DNA of 64,000 nt from Anaerolineae bacterium (GCA_004297445.1 SCUK01000009.1:1-64000); one strand, 5' to 3'; shown: positions 1 through 7,935, numbered from the stretch's first letter. A program made the numbers and translations. The notes: generated by a model not told the origin, from the sequence alone.

Positions 1-12
1 TATGATAAAGTC

Positions 13-90
13 GAGTGATCGGCATCGTTTACTCCGCTTCTAAAATGGTTGCGTAAACTCATTTTATGGCAGAACCGGTGCCGATCGCTC
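13..90 (+). terminator. Long imperfect hairpin with T-run, possible terminator
   Basis: The arms at 13-27 and 76-90 pair over 15 positions (two G-U wobbles). A smaller 7-bp perfect hairpin (41-47 with 60-66) lies inside the 48-nt loop. The right arm is followed by CTTTTTC at 91-97, so it would act as a plus-strand terminator for something left of the window. The long loop is unusual for a simple intrinsic terminator, so it could also be a palindromic repeat. It lies just past the end of the minus-strand acyltransferase gene. Confidence 0.4.
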
Positions 91-130
91 CTTTTTCACT
101 AAACTGTCAGGTGGCTAGATCTCTTTCTTT

Positions 131-1222
131 TTATTCCGGCCACACGCTACCCGCGCGCACAATGCCGCCTTGCGGCACATCGCTCTTAACGGTTGCGCCA
201 TTGCCGATGCGCGCCCGTGCCCCAATAGTGACACCCAGGTTGACCGTAACACCCATGCCCACCAGTGCGCCGGTCCCCACCTTCACGCCGCCCGCCAGGA
301 TCGCGCCGGGCGAGAGGTTAACCACCTCCTCCAGCACGCAATCATGCGAGACGATGGCCCCAGTGTTGATGATACAACCGAACCCGATGCGCGCTTCCGA
401 ACCCACATACGCGTGCGGGAACACCTGCACGCCTTCGGCCAGCGCTGCGCTGGCCTCAACAAATGCAGTCGGATGCACCACAGTGGGGAAGGCGAACCCG
501 GCGGCCTTGAGGCGTTCAAACACCTTCTGGCGGCTGGCCAGGTCGCCGATGCCGCCCACGGCGTTCACCGCCCGGCGGATGCCGCTGGCATACAACCTGT
601 TCAAGGACCCGCCGCCGCCCAGCACTTCGCTGGCCAGCACCCGTCCCCCCTGCGGCAGCCCGTCATCCACCACGCCGGCCACGCGCCAGCCGCCGGCCGC
701 CTGTAACAATTCAATCACGCTCTTGCCGTGCCCGCCGCCGCCATACACCAGCACGGCATAAAAGTCTTCTTCCTGCATTTCGTAACCACCGCCCTGTGCG
801 GCCAGTGCTTCGCGCACCATGCCCTCGGTGACCAGCGGGCCAACCGGCAGCGCGGCGAGGTCCAGCCCTTCGCCTTCTGCCAGGGCGCGGGCCGGCGCGG
901 TGATGCGCAGACCGGGAGGCAGGCCGTCGCCTGCTTCGGCCGCGGCGGGTTCCGGCGCAGCGGGCGGGGTCCAGTCCGGCGAGTCTGCCAGCCAGCCGAT
1001 CAGGTCCCCGGCGCGCACGGTGTCGCCTTCGGCGGCGCGCAGGCCCATCAGATATCCCCCGGCGGGCGCTTCCACTTCATGCGTGGACTTGGTGGTCTCC
1101 AGCGTGTAGAGCAGGTCGCCGGGTTTCACCTGCTGGCCTGGCTTCACGTGCAGGGCGGCCAGCAGGGCTTCGCGCTCGTTCGGATTCACCAGCGGGATGC
1201 GCAATTCAAGGGCTTCAGGCAT
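131..1222 (-). CDS. Lipoyl/E1-E3-binding domain fused to NeuD/PglD-type sugar acyltransferase
   Basis: 363 aa with three parts. Residues 1-80 form a lipoyl/biotinyl-like domain with the ETTKS turn, so Lys45 is the predicted lipoyl-lysine; there is no MKM biotin motif. Residues about 104-141 resemble the peripheral subunit-binding domain of E2 proteins. Residues about 155-363 are a NeuD/PglD acyltransferase: a GGGGHGK nucleotide-sugar loop (161-167) followed by left-handed beta-helix hexapeptides with the catalytic SHDC histidine (His293). The second His of PglD appears to be Asn302. NeuD/PglD enzymes normally take acetyl from acetyl-CoA. The fusion, next to E1 genes, suggests the acyl group comes instead from its own lipoyl arm (inference). 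Start chosen from a -10 element 6 nt upstream. Confidence 0.85.
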   Translation of the reverse strand: MPEALELRIPLVNPNEREALLAALHVKPGQQVKPGDLLYTLETTKSTHEVEAPAGGYLMGLRAAEGDTVRAGDLIGWLADSPDWTPPAAPEPAAAEAGDGLPPGLRITAPARALAEGEGLDLAALPVGPLVTEGMVREALAAQGGGYEMQEEDFYAVLVYGGGGHGKSVIELLQAAGGWRVAGVVDDGLPQGGRVLASEVLGGGGSLNRLYASGIRRAVNAVGGIGDLASRQKVFERLKAAGFAFPTVVHPTAFVEASAALAEGVQVFPHAYVGSEARIGFGCIINTGAIVSHDCVLEEVVNLSPGAILAGGVKVGTGALVGMGVTVNLGVTIGARARIGNGATVKSDVPQGGIVRAGSVWPE

Positions 1223-1228
1223 ACGGGA

Positions 1229-1234
1229 ATTGTA
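1229..1234 (-). promoter_or_regulatory. -10 element (TACAAT), leaderless start for the acyltransferase gene
   Basis: TACAAT on the minus strand ends 6 nt before the ATG at 1222. No Shine-Dalgarno is visible in the 26-nt gap to the upstream E1-beta gene. The position fits a transcript that begins at or next to the start codon. No clear -35 was seen. Confidence 0.45.
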
Positions 1235-1248
1235 ATGGCACTCGGGAA

Positions 1249-2274
1249 TTACCTGCTGGCAATCCGGATGACTTCGCGAACGATATCGCCCGCCTGCGGC
1301 AGGGCGGCATCTTCCATGGGCGTGGAGGCGGGGATGGGCGTATCTTCAGCGGCCACGCGCCCGGCGGCCCGCAGATTGGAACCCAAAGTTTCAGCGACGC
1401 GCGCCAGCACTTCGGCGCCCCAGCCCAGCGCGGCGGTGCCTTCCTCCACGGCCAGCAAGCGGCCGGTACGCTGTACGGCGGGCAGCAACAGGTTGTCAAA
1501 GTACGCGTTGCCGGGGAACGAAATGCGGGTGGGTACCAGCACCTCAACAAAGATTTCATGCTCGTACGCCAGTAGCAGGGCGGCTTTGCGCGCCAGTTCG
1601 GCGGCGTAACCGTAGGCGGCAATCGTCACGGTCGGCGGCGGCGCGCCGGAAATGCGCAGTGAATAGGCGGGCGCATAATCGCCGGGAAACGTGTGCGGGG
1701 TGAGTTCGAATTCCGGCAGGTCGGAGGCGGCGCGGGCAGGCTCCAGATAGAGTAGTTTGTTCTCTACAAACAGCACCGGGCCGGGGTCGTTCAGGATGGC
1801 GTCTGCCAGCAGCGCGCCAGGGTTGCCCAGCGCCGCCGGGGCCAGCACGGTCAGGCCCGGCACGCCAAGGAAATGCTTCTCAATCGTCTGGCTGTGGGTC
1901 GGGCCATAGCCGCGCCGCCCGCCCATCGGTGTGCGAATCACCAGCGGCACATCCACCTGCCCGCCGTACATCCAGCCGAACTTGGTGATGCTGTTGAGTA
2001 ACTGGTCGGCGGTCAGCATCAGGAAGTCGCCAAACATGATTTCCACCACCGGTTTCAGCCCGCGCAGCGCCAGCCCGCCGGCCATGCCGGCCAGCCCGGC
2101 CTCCGAGACCGGCGATGTGAACACCCGCGCCGGATACTGCGTGGCCAGGCCGCGCGGCACCTTGAACGCGCCGCCATACGGGTCAAGGATGTCTTCGCCG
2201 AGCAACAGCACACGCTCGTCTTCCGCGAAAGCCCGGTGCAGGCCGGCGTTGAGGGAGTCAAGGACGGTCGGCAT
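1249..2274 (-). CDS. 2-oxoacid dehydrogenase E1 component, beta subunit-like
   Basis: 341 aa, full length for an E1-beta of the pyruvate/acetoin/branched-chain dehydrogenase family. It pairs with E1-alpha to form a thiamine-diphosphate decarboxylase that delivers an acyl group to a lipoyl domain. Visible hallmarks are GED at 26-28, the cofactor-activating Glu in SPVSEAG (Glu58), the RTPMGGRRGYGPTHSQ segment with His127, and the C-terminal transketolase-like domain. Its start overlaps the stop of E1-alpha in a TGATG junction, indicating translational coupling. The next gene is a lipoyl-acyltransferase fusion rather than a normal E2, and no E3 gene is present. The 2-oxo acid substrate cannot be read from the sequence. 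Confidence 0.9.
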   Translation of the reverse strand: MPTVLDSLNAGLHRAFAEDERVLLLGEDILDPYGGAFKVPRGLATQYPARVFTSPVSEAGLAGMAGGLALRGLKPVVEIMFGDFLMLTADQLLNSITKFGWMYGGQVDVPLVIRTPMGGRRGYGPTHSQTIEKHFLGVPGLTVLAPAALGNPGALLADAILNDPGPVLFVENKLLYLEPARAASDLPEFELTPHTFPGDYAPAYSLRISGAPPPTVTIAAYGYAAELARKAALLLAYEHEIFVEVLVPTRISFPGNAYFDNLLLPAVQRTGRLLAVEEGTAALGWGAEVLARVAETLGSNLRAAGRVAAEDTPIPASTPMEDAALPQAGDIVREVIRIASR

Positions 2275-3167
2275 CAGGGTGTGCCCTCCGGCATCGGCTC
2301 AGCTTTGGCGGCCGCAAAGGCCGTCGCTACCTCCGCATCCACCTCGGTTTCAACCGCCTTGCGCGTGGCATCGTCCAACCGCGCCCCGTGAATTTTCACC
2401 GGGTCGCGCTCGGCGCGCATTTTCTCCACCAGTTCCGCCGGGCGGGTGTCATCGCCTTTGCTGTGCGGCCCAAAGCGGCAGGTGTGCAGAATCAGGGCGC
2501 GCGGGCCGGGTTCGGCGCGTATCGCGTCAAGTAGTTCGCCCGCCACCGGCAGGACTTCCAGCACATCACTGGTGTCCAGTTCACGCGCCGGGATGCCAAA
2601 CGCCTCAAAGCGCGCTGGGATGCTCCCTGCCAGCGCCAGCTCAATGGGCGTGGTCTGCGCGATGCGGTTGTCCTCCACCACGTACAGCACCGGCGCGCCC
2701 CACAACGCCGCCATGTTGAGCGACTCATACAGCACCCCTTCGCCCAGCGTGCCATCGCCGATAAAGCAGACCGTGACCGCCCCGGTGCCCTTGAGTTTCT
2801 CAGCCAGGGCCGCCCCGGCCGCCGCCGGCGTGGTGCTCCCCAGGATGCCGTTGGAGTAGAAGTCCTTCCAATGGATGTGTTGCGACCCTCCGCGCCCGCC
2901 GCTTACGCCGCTGGCCTTGCCCATCAGTTCGGCAAACAGGGCGCGCAGGTAGCCGCCATAAGCGATGAAGTGCCCGTGGCAGCGGTGATTGCTGAACACC
3001 ACGTCACCAGGGTGCAAATGAGCCAGTACGCCCACCGCGTCCGCCTCCTCGCCGATATAGGTATGTGTGGTGCCGTAGAACACGCCGCTGCTGAACTCGT
3101 TCAGCACGGTTTCTTCGAATCGCCGGATGCGATACAGGCCGCGGTAGAGGGTGGGGTGGTCGTGCAT
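2274..3167 (-). CDS. 2-oxoacid dehydrogenase E1 component, alpha subunit-like
   Basis: 297 aa, somewhat shorter than common E1-alpha subunits. It carries the thiamine-diphosphate motif from GDG (137-139) to EDN (165-167) and the conserved NHRCHGH active-site histidines (61-66). It is predicted to bind ThDP-Mg2+ with E1-beta and decarboxylate a 2-oxo acid. It lies 53 nt downstream of a PglC-like sugar transferase and is translationally coupled to E1-beta. A TATAAT element 9 nt before its ATG suggests a promoter of its own. It could equally be called acetoin- or pyruvate-dehydrogenase-like; the sugar genes around it argue against central metabolism. Confidence 0.9.
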   Translation of the reverse strand: MHDHPTLYRGLYRIRRFEETVLNEFSSGVFYGTTHTYIGEEADAVGVLAHLHPGDVVFSNHRCHGHFIAYGGYLRALFAELMGKASGVSGGRGGSQHIHWKDFYSNGILGSTTPAAAGAALAEKLKGTGAVTVCFIGDGTLGEGVLYESLNMAALWGAPVLYVVEDNRIAQTTPIELALAGSIPARFEAFGIPARELDTSDVLEVLPVAGELLDAIRAEPGPRALILHTCRFGPHSKGDDTRPAELVEKMRAERDPVKIHGARLDDATRKAVETEVDAEVATAFAAAKAEPMPEGTP

Positions 3168-3176
3168 AACTGGGGA

Positions 3177-3182
3177 ATTATA
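3177..3182 (-). promoter_or_regulatory. -10 element (TATAAT) 9 nt before E1-alpha
   Basis: A perfect TATAAT on the minus strand lies in the 53-nt gap between the sugar transferase and E1-alpha, with 9 nt to the ATG. This suggests that the E1 genes can be transcribed separately as a leaderless or nearly leaderless mRNA. No -35 consensus was recognised. Confidence 0.5.
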
Positions 3183-3220
3183 CGGCGGGATTTACCGGAA
3201 TGCGGGAGGAAGCGGGTGGT

Positions 3221-3847
3221 TCAGGGTTTTCCGCTTCCCATGAATTCGCGGGCGGTGGCGTTGCCCGGTTCGTTGATGCCCTCACGCCGTACGACTTTCC
3301 ACAGCGTCAGGAACAGGATTTTGACGTCCAGCCACAGCGACCAGTGGTCAACGTACCACACGTCCAGTTCAAACTTGATTTCCCACGACACATTGTTGCG
3401 CCCGTTCACCTGCGCCCAGCCGGTGATACCCGGCAACACGTCCATGCGTCGCGCTTGCTCCGGCGAGTAGCGCTCCAGGTATTGCATCAACAGCGGGCGC
3501 GGGCCCACCAGGCTCATCTCTCCGCGCAGCACGTTCCACAATTCGGGCAGTTCATCCAGGCTGCTGCCGCGCAGGAACCGGCCAAAACCGGTTAGTCGCT
3601 CGGCGTCCGGCAGGGGGTTGCCCCCCGCGTCGCGCCGGTCGGCCATCGTGCGGAACTTGTACAGGGTGAAGGGCTGGCCCTTGTAGCCCGGCCGTACCTG
3701 GGAGAACAGCACCGGCGCACCGTGGAGGAGCCGCACCAGCCCGGCCGTGAGCAGAATAACTGGAATGCTTACAGGCGCACTGATGAGGATGAGCGCCAGA
3801 TCAAACAGCCGTTTGCTGACCGGGATGCCGGGAGGGAAAAAGGCCAT
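3221..3847 (-). CDS. PglC/WcaJ-type phosphoglycosyl transferase (initiating sugar transferase)
   Basis: 208 aa, the length of a minimal PglC-type monotopic phosphoglycosyl transferase, which moves a sugar phosphate from a nucleotide sugar onto polyprenyl phosphate at the inner membrane. The N-terminal hydrophobic helix (about 13-38) is the re-entrant membrane anchor. The catalytic Asp-Glu dyad is in SSLDELPE, followed by the family signature LVGPRPLL and the PGITGWAQVNGRN segment. In Campylobacter, PglC works with the acetyltransferase PglD; here a PglD-like domain is three genes downstream. A weak TTAAAT lies 6 nt before the ATG and no Shine-Dalgarno is visible. Confidence 0.93.
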   Translation of the reverse strand: MAFFPPGIPVSKRLFDLALILISAPVSIPVILLTAGLVRLLHGAPVLFSQVRPGYKGQPFTLYKFRTMADRRDAGGNPLPDAERLTGFGRFLRGSSLDELPELWNVLRGEMSLVGPRPLLMQYLERYSPEQARRMDVLPGITGWAQVNGRNNVSWEIKFELDVWYVDHWSLWLDVKILFLTLWKVVRREGINEPGNATAREFMGSGKP

Positions 3848-3853
3848 ACCGGA

Positions 3854-3859
3854 ATTTAA
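3854..3859 (-). promoter_or_regulatory. Weak -10-like element (TTAAAT) before the sugar transferase gene
   Basis: TTAAAT lies 6 nt before the ATG at 3847, the same geometry as other leaderless starts in this window. It sits between the lexA terminator and the gene, so some promoter is needed here, but the match is weak. Confidence 0.3.
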
Positions 3860-3875
3860 CCACAGTTAGGGAAAC

Positions 3876-3922
3876 AAAAACCGTCCCGGTCGCGCAGGGA
3901 GGAGTGCGCACGACCGGGACGG
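3876..3922 (-). terminator. Intrinsic terminator after lexA
   Basis: A GC-rich stem pairs 3881-3896 with 3905-3922 (12 perfect outer base pairs plus an inner extension around one bulge). On the minus strand it is followed by TTTTTG (3880 downwards). It separates lexA from the sugar-modification cassette. Confidence 0.85.
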
Positions 3923-3955
3923 CGTGTAGCGTCTATCAGGAGTGGAGGCGATTGC

Positions 3956-4666
3956 CTAGATGGGGGAGGCCCCAACCTGGCGGATGACGAGCAACACCTT
4001 GCCCTGAATTTCCAGGTTCTTCGGGTTGTCCACGTAGATGGGTTCCATCGTCGGGTTGGCGGGTTGCAGGCGTACCCGGCCGCCCTCTTTGTAGAAATAC
4101 TTGAGGGTCATGGTGTCATCATCGGCCAGGCGCACAGCCACCATCTCGCCGTTGCGGGCGTCCTTGGCGTGCCGCATCACTACGATGTCGCCATCGTTAA
4201 TCATCGCGTCGATCATCGATTCACCGTCCACTTCCACGGCGAAGATATCCGAGGTGTCTTCGGGCAGCAGACTGCGGGCCACATCCACGCCGCTGTCGAC
4301 GTCGAAGTAGTTGAAGTCCGAGGCCGGGAGGGCCATGATACCGGCGCCGATACGGCCAGCCAGCGGGATGGTGAGGAAAGCTTCGTTGCCGCTGTTGCCG
4401 GAGGTGTCGCCCAGTTCATAGGCGTCGCCAGCGGCGGTCTTCAGCAAGCGCATCCCGCGCGAGACCTTGCGGTCGCGCTGGATGTATTCGGCCTCTTCCA
4501 ACTGGTCGAGGTAATAGTTCACCACCGAGGTGGAGGAGATTTTCGCCTGGCGCCCAATCTCACGAATCGAGGGCGGGTAGCCGTTTTCATCCTGGTATTT
4601 CTGCATCACTTCCAGGATCTTGAGGTGGCGGTCACTGAGACCTTTCTTTTTGCGTGCCATCATCAT
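3956..4666 (-). CDS. lexA: LexA SOS repressor
   Basis: 236 aa. The N-terminal winged helix-turn-helix (about 11-75, with YPPSIREIG) binds DNA. The C-terminal S24 autoprotease has an Ala103-Gly104 cleavage site in PLAGRIGAG, nucleophile Ser150 in GESM, and Lys189 in TLKY. It represses DNA-damage genes until RecA-stimulated self-cleavage. The start is set at the ATG of MMMARKKKG because AAGGAG lies 8 nt before it; an in-frame ATG six codons earlier lacks a site at proper spacing. The promoter carries a GAAC-N4-GTTC box, so the gene is almost certainly autoregulated. A strong terminator follows. Confidence 0.97.
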   Translation of the reverse strand: MMMARKKKGLSDRHLKILEVMQKYQDENGYPPSIREIGRQAKISSTSVVNYYLDQLEEAEYIQRDRKVSRGMRLLKTAAGDAYELGDTSGNSGNEAFLTIPLAGRIGAGIMALPASDFNYFDVDSGVDVARSLLPEDTSDIFAVEVDGESMIDAMINDGDIVVMRHAKDARNGEMVAVRLADDDTMTLKYFYKEGGRVRLQPANPTMEPIYVDNPKNLEIQGKVLLVIRQVGASPI

Positions 4667-4716
4667 GTCAGTCACTCCTTGCAAAGAACGCCAATTAACC
4701 GTTCATTTGTGCTAAA

Positions 4717-4745
4717 AATATACACGAACAGGTGTTCTGTGTCAA
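4717..4745 (-). promoter_or_regulatory. lexA promoter with embedded SOS box
   Basis: On the minus strand TTGACA (4745-4740), a 17-nt spacer and TATATT (4722-4717) form a strong sigma-70-type promoter. The palindrome GAAC-N4-GTTC at 4726-4737 lies inside the spacer and matches the Bacillus-type SOS box core. LexA bound there would block RNA polymerase. A second, looser pair of GAAC and GTTC half-sites spaced by 11 nt (4686-4704) lies in the leader. Confidence 0.85.
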
Positions 4746-4908
4746 GGGGCAATTTTTTAAGGCTGTGTTCTATGAATTCTCAGAGCCTGACCGAGAATGG
4801 CATACGCGTACTGAAATCTGCGGTTGCCTGCGGAAGTCAAGCTGCGGGTGGGCATGCTGAACCATCGCTTTTGAATTCGCCAATCCAGGCAAAGCCTGCT
4901 TCAGTTCG

Positions 4909-7776
4909 TCAGTCTTCCGGGCAGGTGGGCCGATAGTCGTCGCCCAGATAGCGGGCCCATTCGTCTTGCGTAAGGTTTCGGCCCACGCGGGAACAGAGCA
5001 GTTGGCTCCATGTGTCGGGATCCAGATTCCAGATTCTCAGGTTGCCCAAAATATCGAACGTATACGCGTTTACGCCATCGGGGCCAAAGGCCACCTCCAG
5101 GAACCCGGAGCCGTCCACAACCAGGTCGGAAAGCACCACCGCCGAGAAGTCAGGTTCGCTCCGGTGCATCAGCGCGTCTTCCAGATCAATCAGAGCCAGA
5201 CTTCCGTCATCGGAAATCGAAACCAGTCGACGTCCATCCGGTGAGATCGCCAGTCCGCGAACAGAATCCAGATGCTCGAACAGCTCGATTGGAAGGAACT
5301 GCTCAGCGGTGAGGTCCCAGAGCAATACCAGACCGTTATCCATGCCCGTGATGAGCGCTTCTTCGCCCGGCGTGAAGACCATGGCGGTGGCCACCCTGCC
5401 AGAGAGATCTGTAGTCTCCCAGCGGCAGCACGCAACTGTATCTGTCTCCAGAATTCCCAGGTACGAGAACTGCGAGATTGCCAGCCAATCTCCGGATGGA
5501 CTCATGGCAGAGCTTTCGGTGTAATCTGCCAGTGGCAGGTTAATTGAGGTCGGGTTTCCACCCCCGAATGACCACGAACTCAGGGGGTTGTCCCGAGTGC
5601 CAAAAGCCCCGAAGAATAACTGGCTTCCATCACTGGAAAACGAGATAGCATACGCGCCGCCCCTTGAATCACGGACTTCCACTTCCCGGCGGCTGGCGAC
5701 ATCCCAAATTCGTATAGCTGCTTCATTGGCATTAAATCCGGCGACGAGCCAGGCGCCATCCGGGCTGAAGGCCAGGTCGCCCAGGTAGTCAATCCGGCCA
5801 AGCGACGGCCTGATCAATTCCCCTGTGGCGAGGTCAACCAGGAAGATTTCCCCGTCTATGGTGCCCACAGCGGCTTTCCCGCTGGCTGGGTGGAACGCCG
5901 CGTACACGAGCTCCGGGGTCGAACCGGCCAGTCGAACGAGCGCGTCTGTGGCCGCCGGGCTGGTCGGGTCTGCGAGCCAGGCGCTGATGTGCCCGTCCTC
6001 CGAGGCACTGAGGATGAATCGTCCATCGGGGCTGTAGGCCACACGCTCCAGGAACCGGGCATGGCCGCCGCTGCGGTAATCGGTCTCTCCGGTTGCGGTA
6101 TCGACCAGGATGAGACGGTAATCCTTGCTGGCGGCCGCTACCAGGCTTCCCTCCAACGGGCTGGAGAGGCTGGTGACGAGATTATTAAGCGTATAGGTGC
6201 CGCGATTGTTTTCCAGCGTGTTGGGGTCGCGCAACCGCAAATAGCCAGCAAAATCCACCGTTGCCAGCACGCGCTCACCCGGGATGAAAGTAAGCGCGGT
6301 GATATGGTGAACCGTATCCGTCTCATCAATATGGGCCTCAAGGATTTCGGTCAGCAACTCGCCGGTGGCGGCGTCCCAGGCGCCCAGATGCAGGCTTGCC
6401 GCAACGATGCGCCTTCCGTCTGGCGAGAACGTGAAAAATTGGGCCGGCTCGTCCGGCCACGTCTGGATGGTCGTACGAATTTCCAAATTGCTTGAGTCAA
6501 GGACGGTAATCAGCCCCGCATCATTGGTCGCGATCCGAGAGCCATCCGGACTGAAGACCGGATTTTCGTAGAATGGCCCGCCGGCTGATTCCAGCAGGAC
6601 CTCGCCGGTGGAAGCATCCATCAGCTTCAAGATTCCATTGTCAGAAATAAGCAGGGTGCCGCTGTCCGGGTGTATGGCCAGACCACGGACGCTCGCGACC
6701 GTCTGCTCCCATTCCAGCTGGAATGTTTCACCATTCCAGCGGGCGATGACGCCTTCATTGTCGGAACTGATGGCGAACGAGCCGTCCGGGGCGAACACGA
6801 GCCCGCTGAGACTGCTTGTGTGTGGGCTGGCCAGCTGACGGTACAGGGTCGGGCTGGCGGCTGCCACCTGGCCCACTGTGGAGATGGCCCGGCCGTAGTC
6901 CTCCCGGGTGGGAGCATACCCGGGGGCGGCGGAGGTGGTGGCCACGCGCAGCGATTCAAGCGCCAGCAGCCCGGCCAGGTCGAAGCGCGCGCCTACCAGT
7001 TGCCGCGCTTCAGACGCAAGGAAGTTGTAGGTCGCGACGCGTTCGCTTTCCAGCGCTGAATTGCGCTGCAGGTAGGCGAAGAGCGCCAGCCCGGCCAGGA
7101 CGATGGACACGACCACGGCAATGCTCTGGTTGCGGCGCCTGCGGCGCAGGTCGTCGGTACGGCTGGCGCTGATGTAGTTGGCCTGGAGTTCCGTGGGCAA
7201 CGGGTCTTTTCCGCTGGCGGCCGTCGTGATGAAGGTCTCGCCGGCCAGCAGGTCCACCCCTCGCAGCAGATAACTGGGATTTTGGTCGCGTTGTTGCCAC
7301 TCAATCCCCTTGGAAAGCAGGCGGGTGTGCTCGGCCACCCATTCCAGGTCGGTATTGATGGTTTCGAACAGCGCAGGCAGAGTCGCCTCGAAGTTGTCCT
7401 GCGGTCGCATGTAAACCCAGTTGGTCGCGGCGATCTTCGGGTCCAGCTTGTCGCCCTTGTTCGGCTCCCGGTGCAGAATCGGCACCAGTTTCTTGTTGTT
7501 CGCCAGCGCCAGCTCGAGTTCTTCGGCGCACACCTTGCTGGACACCGAATCGGGACTGATAATGAAAACAATGACGTCCGCAGATTGGATACCCTTGGTG
7601 ATTTCTGCCATCCAGTCCGCGCTCAACGGAATTCCCTCCCAGTCCACCCAGACATTTTCGGCGGGCAGGCCGAGTTTCAGCAGCCCGTCATAGACCTGGC
7701 GGACGAACTCCTTGTCTTTGCGGGAATACGAAATCATGATGCGTGCAAGAGAGGTTGAGACGGGGGCGTCGGTCAT
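4909..7776 (-). CDS. TIR domain protein with transmembrane helix and WD40 propellers
   Basis: 955 aa. Residues about 11-140 form a TIR domain (RIMISYSRKD; SADVIVFIISPDSVSS; then CAEEL, whose Glu85/86 is at the usual position of the TIR NADase glutamate). A basic stretch (210-215) precedes one transmembrane helix (about 218-236). A helical linker follows, and from about residue 310 to the end there are many WD40-like repeats with SPDG turns, enough for two propellers. The TIR domain would be cytoplasmic; the propeller side relative to the membrane is unproven. Such proteins may sense a ligand and trigger NAD+ cleavage, but defence function is inference. AAGGAG lies 7 nt before the ATG. It stands alone as a gene. 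Confidence 0.88.
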   Translation of the reverse strand: MTDAPVSTSLARIMISYSRKDKEFVRQVYDGLLKLGLPAENVWVDWEGIPLSADWMAEITKGIQSADVIVFIISPDSVSSKVCAEELELALANNKKLVPILHREPNKGDKLDPKIAATNWVYMRPQDNFEATLPALFETINTDLEWVAEHTRLLSKGIEWQQRDQNPSYLLRGVDLLAGETFITTAASGKDPLPTELQANYISASRTDDLRRRRRNQSIAVVVSIVLAGLALFAYLQRNSALESERVATYNFLASEARQLVGARFDLAGLLALESLRVATTSAAPGYAPTREDYGRAISTVGQVAAASPTLYRQLASPHTSSLSGLVFAPDGSFAISSDNEGVIARWNGETFQLEWEQTVASVRGLAIHPDSGTLLISDNGILKLMDASTGEVLLESAGGPFYENPVFSPDGSRIATNDAGLITVLDSSNLEIRTTIQTWPDEPAQFFTFSPDGRRIVAASLHLGAWDAATGELLTEILEAHIDETDTVHHITALTFIPGERVLATVDFAGYLRLRDPNTLENNRGTYTLNNLVTSLSSPLEGSLVAAASKDYRLILVDTATGETDYRSGGHARFLERVAYSPDGRFILSASEDGHISAWLADPTSPAATDALVRLAGSTPELVYAAFHPASGKAAVGTIDGEIFLVDLATGELIRPSLGRIDYLGDLAFSPDGAWLVAGFNANEAAIRIWDVASRREVEVRDSRGGAYAISFSSDGSQLFFGAFGTRDNPLSSWSFGGGNPTSINLPLADYTESSAMSPSGDWLAISQFSYLGILETDTVACCRWETTDLSGRVATAMVFTPGEEALITGMDNGLVLLWDLTAEQFLPIELFEHLDSVRGLAISPDGRRLVSISDDGSLALIDLEDALMHRSEPDFSAVVLSDLVVDGSGFLEVAFGPDGVNAYTFDILGNLRIWNLDPDTWSQLLCSRVGRNLTQDEWARYLGDDYRPTCPED

Positions 7777-7871
7777 CCAAGGGCTCCTTAATTCCTGATT
7801 GCCGATTATCTCACCAATCTTATGGCAGAGGTTGGGTCAGTTTGTCCCTTTCAGCGCGGGTCAATTTTCCC

Positions 7872-7902
7872 TTGTTGATTCCCTACGCGGCTGTCATAAT
7901 AT
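7872..7902 (+). promoter_or_regulatory. Putative promoter of the formate-THF ligase gene
   Basis: TTGTTG (7872-7877) with CATAAT (7895-7900) at 17 nt, or TTGATT (7875-7880) with TAATAT (7897-7902) at 16 nt. A small inverted repeat, GTCAT-AAT-ATGAC, overlaps the -10 and could be an operator. The rest of the 159-nt gap to the divergent TIR gene holds nothing recognised. Confidence 0.45.
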
Positions 7903-7935
7903 GACCACGCTAATCCAATTAATGGAGGGTTCCCC

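Noticed and set aside
131-1222. Biotin carrier domain in the acyltransferase fusion
   Set aside because: The modified-lysine turn reads ETTKS, not the MKM expected for biotinylation, and the neighbours are E1 subunits rather than carboxylases.
4686-4704. Second LexA operator in the lexA leader (GAAC and GTTC half-sites)
   Set aside because: The half-sites are 11 nt apart rather than 4, so it does not match the core motif; noted only as a possible accessory site.
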